From Halocaridina rubra (lineage: Eukaryota; Arthropoda; Malacostraca; Decapoda; Atyidae), in the NCBI GenBank assembly GCA_037179515.1, contig JAXCGZ010005673.1, forward strand, positions 192,501-256,500: a stretch of DNA of 64,000 nt, given 5' to 3'. Position 1 is the first letter of the stretch. The number at the start of each line of letters is the position of its first letter. This document shows, piece after piece, positions 47,355-64,000 of the stretch. The notes under the pieces are model-generated. The model was not told where the DNA came from, did no database searches, and saw only the letters and a program-made list of their open reading frames with translations. A program made the position numbers and the translations under genes.

Positions 47355-47611
47355 TTTTGGTAATCTGGAATGAATTATTTAATCTTGTTGTAAATGAATT
47401 AGGAACAATACACTTTATATTTTAGAGTTACACAACTAATGCATAAACTGTGAATCATTAAACACAAGACTCATCTACTTTAATGCTTTTTTCTTTACTT
47501 ACATGAACTCATGTTTCTTTCCACTATAAACTTAATTTTTTAAAAGTAATTGATAGGCATTCTTATTAGATATTGAAAGTGTTAAATGACACAGATGTTG
47601 TTGTTGTTTGA

Positions 47612-47752
47612 TATTTTGTGTGTCATTATTTATCCCAATCAAGGGGGTGGACACAGACACATCAGAGCTAGGAAATTAAGGCTGGATGCCCTTGATAATG
47701 CCCCATGGAGGGCTCGATCACAGAGTCATGTGCCCTAACTACTGCAATATAA
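47612..47752 (-). mobile_element. SINE family B, antisense copy
   Basis: Antisense copy (GGAAATTAAGGCTGGATGCC), about 260 bp upstream of the MED7 start codon; a GT-rich stretch sits at its tail. Confidence 0.72.
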
Positions 47753-47869
47753 ATACTGGGTTATAACTGTTCTTATACGTATATAGAAATTCTCAACTTT
47801 CTGCTGTTGCTACTTATTAAAATGGAGAGATGTTTTTGTTTTCTCTGATGGTATCAGCCATATGTAAAT

Positions 47870-48186
47870 ACAAAAGCTCACCTATTTACGAACAAATGAC
47901 TTACAAACAAAAGCCCAACTCTTTATCTACCCATGTTTTAATGCATGTATTGCTGTACTCTACTGAATTATTGCATTATTTTCACTGTAATAAAATTCAT
48001 TAATACTGTATACTTTATGTTTTCTATATTAGTTACGTGTCTTTAGTTTACGTGCTGCACAGTACTACATATTTATGTACTGTACAGTACTCTTTTTTTT
48101 TTTTTATCTAAACACAACTTACGAACAATTCTACTTATGAACAGACTTCTGGAACCTAACTTGTTATTAAGTTGGGGAGTGTCTAT
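47870..48186 (+). mobile_element. MITE, same family, complete
   Basis: 317-bp copy from CAAAAGCTCACCTATTTACG to AAGTTGGGGAGTG, TA-flanked, about 0.5 kb upstream of the MED7 start codon. Confidence 0.78.
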
Positions 48187-48307
48187 ATAGAGCTATAAGA
48201 TATGAGCGATTTTTAATTAAAACTTCAAAAATAAACATTACTCAGAAGTCTTCAAGTCTAATTGAATATGCATAAATTTAATTTGGTAATGCATCTTAGA
48301 AAACCTT

Positions 48308-48960
48308 TTTTTTTTTTTAGTGTGACAGCGGGATAGGCAAGAAAACTGCCCTCATCAGCCTAGGCATCAAGAAAGCACTGAGATGGAGAAAAAGGACAAG
48401 GAAGAAATAAGAGGATGATACACAATAGGCAAAGGACAGGCTGAAAGAATAGTTGAAGTAATGCAGGCCCAGAGATATGGCAGGATTAGGCCCTGAGAGG
48501 ACGAGATATTTGTATATTGAAGGAAGATAGGTCATAAGAATTAGGAAAGATAGGAGGAAGAAAGTTCTAAAGTCTAGAGGTGGATGGGAAGCAGTAGCTG
48601 CACTGACCAATCCGCGAGCTACAAATTTCCTTACAATACTTGTGAGACGAGGCTACTTGTTGAGTGTTACTTGGCCTAAGCAGAAGGAGAAGGATGCAAG
48701 TTGCCAACTTCTCAGAACAGCAATGGAAGTAGAAATAAAATAGAGAAAAGGACGATACCTTACGGCAAAGAGAAAGAGAATCTATAAGTAAGTGATGGGT
48801 CATTGAGGAGTCTGATTACCTTTGATTCAACCCTTTCAAGGCAGGAAGTAAAAGAAGAAACATCCAAGAAGTGAGCAGTATTCTACGCAGGAGCAGATAA
48901 GACCTTAATAGATTTTAAGTAACTTAGAAGAGGAAAAGTTACGACAAAAATGAAACAGAA
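48308..48960 (-). repeat. Retroposed repeat family E, antisense copy
   Basis: Copy of a repeat also found at 52.99 and 56.0 kb. In its own sense direction it ends GTCACACT followed by an A-run (T-run at 48307-48320 here), so it was made by reverse transcription. It contains GGATTGGTCAGTGCA and CAGGGCCTAA-type segments. It has no recognisable coding region and is likely a LINE 3' UTR or a long SINE. Confidence 0.7.
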
Positions 48961-49144
48961 CCAACCATCTTTTTTTTATAAAGATTTAGAACTATGGATT
49001 TCACCAGTTATGCATTTCTGAGGCATGTCAGGGCTCGGCAAAATTGTTTTCCACGTTTATTCCAACTCAAATCCTGAAAGACACTTCAGTTCCTGAAGAT
49101 GAGTTACCAAAAGAACCTCACGTAAGCTTAAAAATCTTGCAACT

Positions 49145-49240
49145 GGTTAGGTTAGGTGACTTGTCTTGTAAATATGAATAACCCGAGAGCATCCTAGGGT
49201 TACTCTTCTTTAAAAGATCCTACAACCCACTGAGATATTA
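49145..49240 (+). repeat. Dispersed repeat family F
   Basis: Second sense copy of family F (GGTTAGGTGACTTGTCTTG). Confidence 0.55.
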
Positions 49241-50369
49241 GTACTATCCCTATGAACATGATGTACATGTAGTTTAGTAGAAATATTGTGCTAAGCAGTG
49301 TAACAGAAATTTAGTTACAGTAAGCCATTTATTTAACATAAATAACATATAACTATAAAAAACAAAGAGTATGAATGTGCTTAAGCTTCCTAAAGCTTTG
49401 TACAGTCTATATACACATACAGGACTTGTTCAATCAGGAGTATTTTTTTTGGTTACTATTTATGAAGTGCATCAGGTAAGTACATGACATTTTTCTCTCC
49501 AAGTTTTCTTAAGACATACTGATTTTGCTGCTGTAAATCGTTCACACTACAGTACTTGAATTAAAGTGGGGAGGATTTATGGCACACACCAGCATAATAT
49601 CATGACTAATCAACCTTACTTACATATAGTTTTATGCATATTACATTAACCTTACTTAATTGTAGTTTTACAAGTATTACAAACTCTCCTCTTTTGGCCC
49701 TCAATTGGCGTACTATTTTCAGTAGTTTTTGAAACACCTGAAAAATAATGCACCTGCAATTCTGAAATTATTCAGATTGTATGGGACCAAATTTTTCAAA
49801 GCTATTTAGTCTTACATCATAAGTGATTAGTTTCATTTGGATTTTCACGTTTATGATATACATTACCTCTTTTCATTCGATAGTTTGGACCTCTGTTTGA
49901 GCCATTGAAACTGGGGCTTAGCTTTAGTGGAGATAGGTAATAATATTTATATAGTAATTCACTAAAGTACAGTACTATATAAGTCACAGACACATAACAT
50001 AGAATATTATAAAGAGCAGTAATGGTTCGGTAAATTATAATGTACATCTTTACATGGGAAAGGGCAGAACCAACGTAGTCCAAAATACATGGACACTTCA
50101 CAATTGCTAGAGCGGGTCAATGAAGTAGGAATAATGATATACTTTTAAACCAATTGTTTTTAATTTTAGGAGCAGGGAAGTAGGTGAACTACTTTTTAAG
50201 ACAGAAATGAATAGCAAAAGCTCCAAGAACCATTAATATCCAATTACCTCCAATACTAACTCAATGAACTTATCATTCACCTTGTAATAGTGCAATAATA
50301 CCAAAACTAATAAATCTCAATCAGAGGAAAGTGTCACTGATAAACAGTGCCCTTACAAAGGAGGGGGTA
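49241..50369. other. No certain gene
   Basis: AT-rich unique DNA. A donor-like CAGGTAAGT at about 49475 stands out but no coherent exon chain could be built. Confidence 0.45.
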
Positions 50370-50480
50370 CAGGGGGATCACTTAATTCCCTCGAATGGGA
50401 GAGTGAGTTTGACATATTGAACTGATCCCAGGGTGCTCAAGGATTATTCATAATTACATGGCAAGTCACCCAACCAAACC
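50370..50480 (-). repeat. Dispersed repeat family F
   Basis: Antisense, more diverged copy of family F, ending ATGGCAAGTCACCCAACC. Confidence 0.5.
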
Positions 50481-50835
50481 AAACAATGTACAGGGTTATA
50501 TAACTTTACATGAGGTTGCGAAGTTTACTCAATTTTACGAGATTTTTAATTCATAAATTGATAATATGGTACACCGCATTTTAGGGTACATACATGAGAA
50601 TACGGCAAAATTTTTGGGTTTGGAATTGTCTTTGAAGTCTTGTGTGGTAAATTAGTATTCAGTAGTTGGTAAATACGGGTTATATATAAAATTTGGTGTA
50701 AATATTTAGAAGAGGGTATTTTTATTAGGTGCGACCAAACCTAGGGGAATGAGTCCTCCCTAGAGGGCTTCGCCCTTGGACCCCCTAAGGGGTATTTCCT
50801 CCCTATATAAAAACGCCATATTCCATTTATCCCCA

Positions 50836-50903
50836 CTACGGGCCGTTCTTTGAACAAGGGCCCGTGCCAACACAAGGTTGGCTTTAACCTCAAACAACAA
50901 CAA
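50836..50903 (+). mobile_element. 68-bp structured retroposon with 12-bp target duplication
   Basis: The 68 bases start CTACGGGCCGTTC and end in (CAA)n. They are flanked by exact 12-bp direct repeats CATTTATCCCCA (50824-50835 and 50904-50915). The insert folds into an 11-bp interrupted hairpin (ACGGGCC/GGCCCGT with GTTC/GAAC inside) and a CCAAC/GTTGG hairpin. An A/C-rich tail plus target duplication means insertion by a LINE-type mechanism (inference). The source RNA is unknown. Confidence 0.75.
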
Positions 50904-51343
50904 CATTTATCCCCATAACTAAACTAATACCAAATCTTGAATGCAAAGCTTTGTAGGGGTCAGCTTGATTTTGGAAGAGGTTAGAATGTTATCCTTGATC
51001 CGTAAGTAAGCATAATGATCACATTTATCGGAGGAAAGGATGTTTTTCCAATAGTAAATAAAATTGCAGATTACCAAAAAAAAAAAAAAAAAACATACGA
51101 TATTCTATTTCATAGACTCTTGAATTAGCCCACTAGTATATCCTACTCGGCCTGAAATCTCCATTGCTCCAATAGCTCATCCAGATAATTTAGCACATAC
51201 TCACAAAACTCCAACGATTTACACAAACAAAAATCAGCGCAATCGACTTCAAAGGGGAAATATTTTGCACACGTCTACCAGCGCATAGCTCTCGTTCGTG
51301 TTGACACCTCGAAAATACCATCTGTTAAGAGCGAAATGTTTAT

Positions 51344-51380
51344 ACTTACGATCCATAACTGAATCATAAAGGATTGAATG
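51344..51380 (-). promoter_or_regulatory. Candidate 5' non-coding exon end (MED7 or unknown transcript)
   Basis: A near-perfect donor, GATC|GTAAGTAT, ends at 51350 on the minus strand, in unique sequence about 4 kb upstream of MED7. A likely acceptor lies just 5' of the MED7 start codon. Splicing the two would give a 5' UTR exon. This is an inference from splice-site shape only. Confidence 0.2.
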
Positions 51381-51654
51381 CTATATTGTCTGCGTATATA
51401 GGGAATTCTATTCTATTAAATATAATTCAATCTCTATTATGCTCCATAACCGACAGATCATAGAATCTATAGTGATGAGACTGACAATAGCCTACCAGGC
51501 GTTTGGATGAATGTAAGCTAGTATCAATATTTTTCTGTACTATGAAAATTTATTTGTTTAATACCAGATAATTTGGATTATTTGAATACAAAAATATGGT
51601 TTAAAATTCGTTTTATGCACCCGCTATAACTCGTATTTATACCTTACCAAATAG

Positions 51655-51995
<341 letters not shown>

Positions 51996-52994
51996 TGATG
52001 CCAGTGTGGAGGATTTCCTGTGTGTTATTTACCCTTCGATCTTATAACCCCCTAAATTCGGAAATCCTGACACGGCTTCAGTAGAGGCCTACCACGATCT
52101 CAAAATTAAATCCTCTACCAATAAATATATTTAATATTACATGCATAGACATACATGCAAATATTTTATAAGGGGGTTTATGAACTGCTGATATGTGAAT
52201 ATTTAAATGAACTCTCCTCACCTTAAATTAAAAGTTCCTCATACAGAATAATAAATTTTCTAACATACATTCTACCTACGAGTGTTCAATTAAATGAGCT
52301 CATTCTGTCCCTCACACGTAGTTATAAATATTGTTAGAAATATAATAACTCTGTACTCATCTGTCCGGATAACCCTGATGTCGTCAGCAATCATAGGACT
52401 CCGAATCAAAAACGTATCTCATGTTCTTCTACTTGAGTGTCTCGTAATGACCCACGAGAACAACTAATTATAAACTTATAAGTACTGTCAATAAACACAG
52501 TAAAAATGAGTGCCTCGTAGCATCTCACGACAGCAACTAACTACTCTTTAACAAACTTATAAGTACTGTCAACAAACACAGTAAAAATGAGTGCCTCGTA
52601 GCATCTCACGAGTACAACTAATTATTTGTAAGAAAGTCCCACAAACTCCTCTAGTTTGTCGGGGTCCTTGGTACTAGGACTAAGTTGAGTTATGACTTGC
52701 TTACAACAGTTCTTTGTTCAACGAGGCGATGCAATAAGCGTTATCAAGGAGGTGAAGGGTTAATGGCTAAAATCCATTAGTGACCTACATTCCTTTCTCC
52801 ACGTCTTCTACGGCCAGCCTCCCTAATAAACTACACATTATGCATACGAATATACGTGTATACATGATAGAACTTAATAAGTATACATGCTAAGTCTAAA
52901 AGTGTACATTCATGTACTTACGTTACAATAAACGAAACTATATGCAAAATAACACTTACATAATGTACGTAGAAATAAACTGTCTTGAAATATA
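51996..52994. other. No gene seen
   Basis: Apart from the 80-bp tandem repeat, unique DNA of moderate GC content around 52640-52830. Could be part of an unrecognised element. Confidence 0.4.
52433..52630. repeat. Tandem repeat, about 80-bp units
   Basis: Two and a half units sharing ACTTATAAGTACTGTCAA and GAGTGCCTCGTAGCATCTC. Confidence 0.8.
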
Positions 52995-53575
52995 TTCAAG
53001 ACAGCCAGAACAGGCAAGAATATTGCCCTTATCAAAAAGGCCCGGGCACGAAGAAAACATTAAGATGAAGAAAAAGTAAAATATTAACGATGAGGCAGAA
53101 ATATGGGAATGATACGCAGTAGGAAAAGGACAGGCTGAAAGAGTAGTCGACGTACTGAGGACATAGAGATATGGCAGGATTAGATCCTGAGATGACGATA
53201 GATCCGTTTATTGAAGGAAGATTAGTTATAAAAATTGTAAAAGACAGTAGGAGGAAGTCTGGAGGTAGATGGGAAGAAGCAGTTGCTGCACTGACCAATC
53301 CACGATCTACAAATCTCCACACAGCTACCTGTGTGACCAGGTCGCTTGGCGAGTGTCACGAGCTCATGGCAGTGGGGTAGGGATGCGATTCCCCAACTCA
53401 TCTGAGCAATGATGGATGTAGTAGCGATAGAAAAAAGGAAGGAATGATACCTTACTGCAAAGAGAAAGAGAATCCAGAGTAAAAGTAAGAGAAAGGTCAT
53501 TCATGAGTCTGACTACCTTAGATTCAACCCTATCAAGGAGATAAGTTTAGAAAGACACCCCAGATGTGAGAGACA
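52995..53575 (-). repeat. Retroposed repeat family E, antisense copy
   Basis: Same order of segments as 48308-48960, 5' and 3' ends ragged. It abuts an antisense LINE fragment at 53580. Confidence 0.7.
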
Positions 53576-53579
53576 CATA

Positions 53580-54450
53580 TAGATATCAATCTCTATCCAC
53601 ACTGCCAAAACCATAAAGGAATTTTAAAACCTTCACCATATCCCCGCTCATTCTTCTAACGTCAAGTGATGGTAAATTCAATTCCCTCAGATTGTGGTTT
53701 CTGGCACCAGTTTTGTTGCATGTCTCAGAACATTTTCCAGCTTATTTATATGCTTTTTCAAGTGTGGATTTCAAAAGGATGCTGCAAATTCAAGTTTTGA
53801 CCTCACATAAGTTTCATAAATATTTTTAATAATTTCCTTGTTCATGTGTCTGACGGCCACATTTACATTTGCTAAGAAAGAATATGCAGCCTTTACTCTG
53901 CCATTTATATGCATTTCCTGAGACAAAACTGCCATTATCTTAAGCTCTGTGTCTTGAAATTCTGCGCCTGCTATTGAGTACCCAGATTTGGGTCTTCTTG
54001 CACTTGCACCCACTCTAATTACCTTATATTAGGGCACTTCTTAAGTACATTAGGGGATATGTCAGCAGGCCTCATCGCTGTATTGACATCTAAGTCCATC
54101 AATTTGCATACCATTGTAGCTGGAAAGATAATGTTCTCTAATACCAGCCCATGATCTCCACATTCTACTTTAAATAATGACTGACACTCCTTGTTTAATT
54201 CTTTGCAGATCTCTTCATTTGTCTCAGTGATGCTTCCACCTACCCTCTCTAACTTTAAAACTTGTTCTTTTTACCTTCAGTTTATCTCTGACAAATCTGT
54301 GCAAAAGCTTGGGATTTTCATTAGCCTTCCTGGTCATAATATTCCTCTCATTATAATTTTTTGCTCGTTTGTATGTCTGCCAGGCGTTTATACTTTTGCT
54401 CCTCCTATACCTATTCCAGCATTTTTCCCTCCACTTCTTAGCTCTCCTAC
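53580..54450 (-). mobile_element. CR1/Jockey-like LINE, rearranged antisense copy
   Basis: Antisense relic. 53590-54030 encodes the C-terminal domain (GASARRPKSGYS, NIYETYVRSKLEFAA), then jumps at about 54030 to the start of RT and the linker (GRYRR-type basic stretch, WQTYKRAKN). The middle of RT is deleted. It ends at an (ATT)n run. Confidence 0.8.
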
Positions 54451-54451
54451 G

Positions 54452-54501
<50 letters not shown>

Positions 54502-55299
54502 GACTTACGAAGAGGGGAATGTACAGAATATGATTAGTTTGCAGGATTAGAAGTAAGAAATAGGTCAAGAGTGTTTGCTGCATGTTTTCGGCAATTGGGA
54601 ACATGAGTAGGATGTTTGAAAATTTACTCCAAATCTCGAGTAAGAGAGAAAGCAAGGGCCTCACTTCCTCCCACATCAGTGTGAGAAGAATTAAGTCACT
54701 CACTGTGGGGTAGATTGAAGTCCCCAATAGAGTATAGAGAACTTCAGCATGTGGGTGAGAAGATAGCAAGGACTCATGGCAAGAGGACATTTATGCAAAG
54801 AAAGAGACAAAGTAAGTGGAGTTAGGAGAACAGTAGCAAAAGCAAATGAGTATAATGGTAGTGGAAAGAGAGATCTTCAGCAAGAGAACATCAAAGTCAG
54901 TAGAGTCAATTTCCATGAGCCTTGCTATAAGAGTGCCAGTGTTGCAGTGGGCACTGACCCCACCTTTGGAACGGAATCTAGAATACAGGGTATAGTGAGA
55001 GACTTGCAATGTGTCATTAGAAGCATGGCTAGAGAACTGAGTTTTCAGGGAGAAGGAAGAGGTTAGGGAGGGATATACTCAAGTGCTGTTCCATATATTA
55101 AAGATTCGAGTTCATACCGTGAAAGTTAGAAAAGATAATAGTGAAAGGAGCAGATTTATCAAGAAATGCAAGGTTAAAGGCAAAACCAATATTACATACG
55201 TGTCAAAATACAGTATCGTCTGTACATCTCACGAAATCAAACAAAATATCTCGGCACTCTTTCACCAATGCTATAGCTCGCAGTGCCACCTTCCACACA
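54451..55299. other. (ATT)n run and unclassified sequence
   Basis: (ATT)n at 54455-54500, then purine-rich sequence to 55080. The plus-strand frame 54776-55066 has no recognised motif and may belong to a repeat. Confidence 0.45.
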
Positions 55300-55885
55300 C
55301 CACATGCAACATTCTTCCTCCCTCAACTTCCAAAATCTGATTATTGGATCAACCATTACTTGGCTACACTCTCCCATACCACCACTCACAGTCTCCAATC
55401 TCTCTTAGGTTGGATCTCCTGCACATTAGATAATCCACCTGTGTGCTTCTTCCTCCACTTTTATATGTCTTCCTGTGCACCTTCTTTTTCCTAAAATATG
55501 TATTCACCACAGATATTTTCATCCCTTTTGCAAAGTCCACCACTATCTACCCTTTCACATTATTTTCCTTACACCGTACCTACCCATCAACTCGTCATAA
55601 ACTCTGTTCCCTTCCCCAACATGCCCACTGAAATTAGTTCCAATCGCAACTTTTATCCCGAGGTTTGCTTTCCACCACTTCATCTATCTCACTCCAGAAA
55701 TCTTCCTTCTCCATTTCACAGCCTGTTTGTGGTGAATATGCACTGATAACATTCATCATCATCCCCTCAGTTTCCCGTTTCACACTCATTACTCTGTCAG
55801 ACATTCTTTACCTCTAAAACATTTTTAGTGTATTCTTCCCTCAGTATTATCCCTACTCCATTTCTCCTCCCATCCATACTAGTCT
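55300..55885 (-). mobile_element. RTE-type LINE, endonuclease fragment
   Basis: Antisense frames give RTE endonuclease blocks: RNGVGIILREEYTKNV, MNVISAYSPQTGCEME, VVDFAKGMKISVVNTYF and RSTQVDYLMCRR. It has stops and frameshifts. Probably the same RTE family as at 40 kb but a separate insertion. Confidence 0.75.
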
Positions 55886-56240
55886 CTCTCTCTCTCTCTC
55901 TTTAAGTGTGTGTGTATTTTTCCTCCCTCTGTCTTCCCTAATTCTTATAACCTATCTTCCTTCAAAATCTCTCTCTCTCTTTCTCTATGTGTGTGTGTAT
56001 TTTTCCTCCTTCTGTCTTTCCTAATTCTTATAACCCATCTTCCTTCAAAAAGTAGATCCATCGTCATCTCAGGGCCTAATCATGCCATACCTCTAGGTCT
56101 TCAGTACTTCAACTAATTTTTCAGCCTGTCCTTTTTCTATTGTGTATCTACTTTTTCTTCGTCTTAATGTTTTCATTGTGACCGGGCCTGATGTGAGTCA
56201 TTTTCTTGCCTGTCCTGGTGTCACACTTTAAATAAAAAAA
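55885..56240 (+). repeat. Retroposed repeat family E, sense copy with internal duplication
   Basis: Sense-oriented 3' end (CCTGTCCTGGTGTCACACTT then AAATAAAAAAA). At its start a roughly 78-bp block with (CT)n, (GT)n and CTTATAACC is present twice in tandem (55885-55965 and 55966-56047). Confidence 0.7.
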
Positions 56241-62143
<5,903 letters not shown>

Positions 62144-62152
62144 TATATATAT

Positions 62153-62239
<87 letters not shown>
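62144..62239. repeat. (TA)n microsatellite
   Basis: Unique flanks on both sides. Confidence 0.99.
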
Positions 62240-62240
<1 letters not shown>

Positions 62241-62366
62241 GTCAAGATGATGCTGTCATCTTCCAGCTAAAGTCGAGAAAGTTTGTAAACCTCCCTGAAG
62301 TTGTGTTCTATAATTTACATTGATGGTCCTTTTCTTGTAACAGCCTTCTGAATAGAATATTTATTA

Positions 62367-62368
<2 letters not shown>

Positions 62369-62446
<78 letters not shown>

Positions 62447-62475
62447 ATTATTATTATTAATAATGATATTAATAA
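62369..62475. repeat. (TA)n followed by (ATT)n
   Basis: (TA)n to 62442 then ATT units to 62475. Confidence 0.98.
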
Positions 62476-63616
62476 TAATACAAAAATGCTACTGTGAACA
62501 ATTAACTGGTGTACAACTGTATACAGTAAATTAATAGGCATAAAAACAGATGCTAAAACATCCTAATATTAGTGATTAATAATGCATCCTTTAAGGTATA
62601 TGCTTTTCATACAGAGTAAGGATGAAGTGAGTTTTGTAGGAATCCTAGATAGATATTAAATATCATTGAGTAATATGCCGTATAGTTTCATATGTATCTA
62701 AATTATAATTTCCTAAATTTTTATATTTAGCAGATGGTTTTCTCTTACTCATTTTATTTCACACCAAGAATATATTTATTTTTTCTTGTTTTGTGTTATT
62801 TGTCTGTTCTTTATAAATAACTTAAGTCTTCTGACTTCTTCATAAAAGGGATTCCAAGTCTCTGTTAATACCTTGACAGTAATAAGGGTAATGCCTCAGC
62901 AGCTACCCTATTGGAGCTATTGTTACGTATTGTCAGGAATGCGCGCTGTACTGACCTGTTGGTCCTTATTAAACAACACAACCAATGCTTCTAAGGACTG
63001 TCGGACCTGTAAAAAAATAAAAATAAATAATTCATTCAATGGCTCACAGCTTGGATGTTTTAAGTGGTAGAATATATGTAATAACATTGTAATAAGTAGT
63101 AACCCAAACTAAAAGTATAGAACTTTCCATGAAATTTTTGTGTACTGCATGTGCTTTCCGTGACAATTCTGACTTACTATTACAATGAATAATTTGAAAA
63201 TCCACCCACTATTACGGCTTTTTTTCTATTTCAGGTACTTTGGACACTTAGATAGGTTGGAGAGTGAGAGAAGTATGAAAATTTATAGGTTGGTATTACA
63301 ACTTCAAAACAGATAGCTCTGTTGGCTTAATGCCCTCTGAAACACCATATTGGGAAATAATAGTGATATAATACGTAAACAATCTATATAGGTGCCAAAT
63401 TCAGTATACAATGATTACAATTATATATTCTATGTAATCAAAGTAATATCCTATATAGCAAAAAGAGGTTGCATTGTTCAGTGATACACTTATTCCATGA
63501 ACATAATACGTTTCACACCAATTACAGTAGGCTACGTTCATTTCAATTTACTGTACATTGAAGATTATTTGATTCTCTATTTATGGAGTGCAACTTAAAT
63601 TCTGTATCTAACTACA
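62476..63616. other. Mostly unique DNA with a GC-richer island
   Basis: 62878-63010 is richer in GC and CpG than its surroundings and has splice-like borders on both strands. See findings. Confidence 0.4.
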
Positions 63617-64000
63617 GTATATTGCGGCTTATAAGTCGATCTGGCACATTAGTCGATTTCTATAATTTGAACCTAAAATGTTATACTAGAGGTTTACCTT
63701 GCAGAGAAGTCGGCCCTCTTAAAACTATTACTTAGCCTGGCCCAGTGTCGGCCTGAGTCAGTAAGTACTGGGTTGTAAATTAAGTTTTATCTACAGTAAA
63801 ATAAATAAAACAATTTAAACAGATTGAAAACACCACCGACTTCAAGCATTTCAACATAAACAAACAGTCAGTTTTTACTTTTTTCTGTACTCACCTGTTT
63901 CACCACTATATCGGACGAATATTTACTTTTAAAACCCTAATGGTGAGTGTCCAACCACCTACAGTCTGGCTTCAAACGTTGGAACAAAAGAAATGAAACG
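63617..64000 (+). mobile_element. Possible pogo-like element, left end, runs off window
   Basis: A TTGCGGCTTATAAGTCGATC terminal motif after TA, followed by sequence that continues past the window. Motifs of this type start many Tigger/pogo elements. No transposase is visible here. Confidence 0.35.

Noticed and set aside
48317..48803. Two overlapping minus-strand frames of 78-97 codons
   Set aside because: They lie in repeat family E, are not conserved between its copies in frame, and show no domain.
49000..49120. Candidate exon with a PEDELPKEPH-like frame before GTAAGC
   Set aside because: Competing frames and no neighbouring exon in phase; not supported enough to list.
49423..49476. Short candidate exon ending at CAG|GTAAGT
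   Set aside because: Two frames look equally protein-like and no partner exon fits; AT-rich DNA gives hydrophobic strings easily.
54776..55066. 96-codon plus-strand frame
   Set aside because: No known motif, purine-rich, embedded among LINE and repeat fragments; likely part of a repeat.
62873..63070. 65-codon plus-strand frame
   Set aside because: Different frame from both splice-bounded readings of this island and no known motif.
63235..63290. Plus-strand exon-like segment after TTTTTTTCTATTTCAG
   Set aside because: Resembles a degraded SINE B body (ACAC..GGTTGGAG), so probably not coding.

Overview
The window is AT-rich invertebrate nuclear DNA, most likely from a malacostracan (decapod-type) crustacean. 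This is inferred from 25 long (TA)n arrays, dense tRNA-derived SINEs, degraded Tigger/pogo transposons, CR1/Jockey-like and RTE-like LINE fragments, and genes split by kilobase-scale introns. The species cannot be fixed from the sequence alone. There are no bacterial-type operons, rRNA genes or CRISPR arrays.

Two host genes are secure, both on the minus strand. MED7 (Mediator middle-module subunit 7) lies at 47354-41479 in three coding exons, 223 codons. FBXO9 (F-box only protein 9, an SCF ubiquitin-ligase receptor) lies at 34306-17254 in nine certain coding exons, with a plausible 12-nt first coding exon at 38078-38067. With that exon it has 472 codons, and every junction keeps the reading frame. 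The genes sit head to tail, with about 3.4 kb between the MED7 stop and the FBXO9 candidate start. One FBXO9 intron uses a GC donor.

Layout. 1-3 kb: SINE family A foldback, a long (TA)n array and two copies of SINE family C. 3-10 kb: several copies of one CR1/Jockey-like LINE, the best at about 4.5-7.35 kb. 10.8-13.5 kb: a nearly full-length Tigger element, then a MITE fragment between (TA)n arrays. 17.25-38.1 kb: FBXO9, whose introns hold a second Tigger subfamily (21.2-23.1 kb), SINE A arrays, MITEs and many SINE B copies. 38.8-40.6 kb: a foldback element and the 3' end of an RTE LINE. 41.5-47.4 kb: MED7, with a deleted Tigger copy (43.7-45.0 kb) in its second intron. 48-56.3 kb: three copies of a retroposed repeat (family E), more LINE fragments, an RTE endonuclease relic and a tiny 68-bp hairpin retroposon with a 12-bp target duplication. 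56.3-64 kb: mostly unique AT-rich DNA with (TA)n arrays and one or two weak candidate exons.

The main recurring theme is that (TA)n arrays lie exactly at the ends of TA-targeting DNA transposons and of one SINE family, and they also crowd two FBXO9 splice sites. I found no clear new multi-gene system. The most useful leads are the GC-AG intron, the (TA)n-bracketed FBXO9 intron 6, the repeat built from the end of the FBXO9 coding exon, and the structured SINE and hairpin retroposons.
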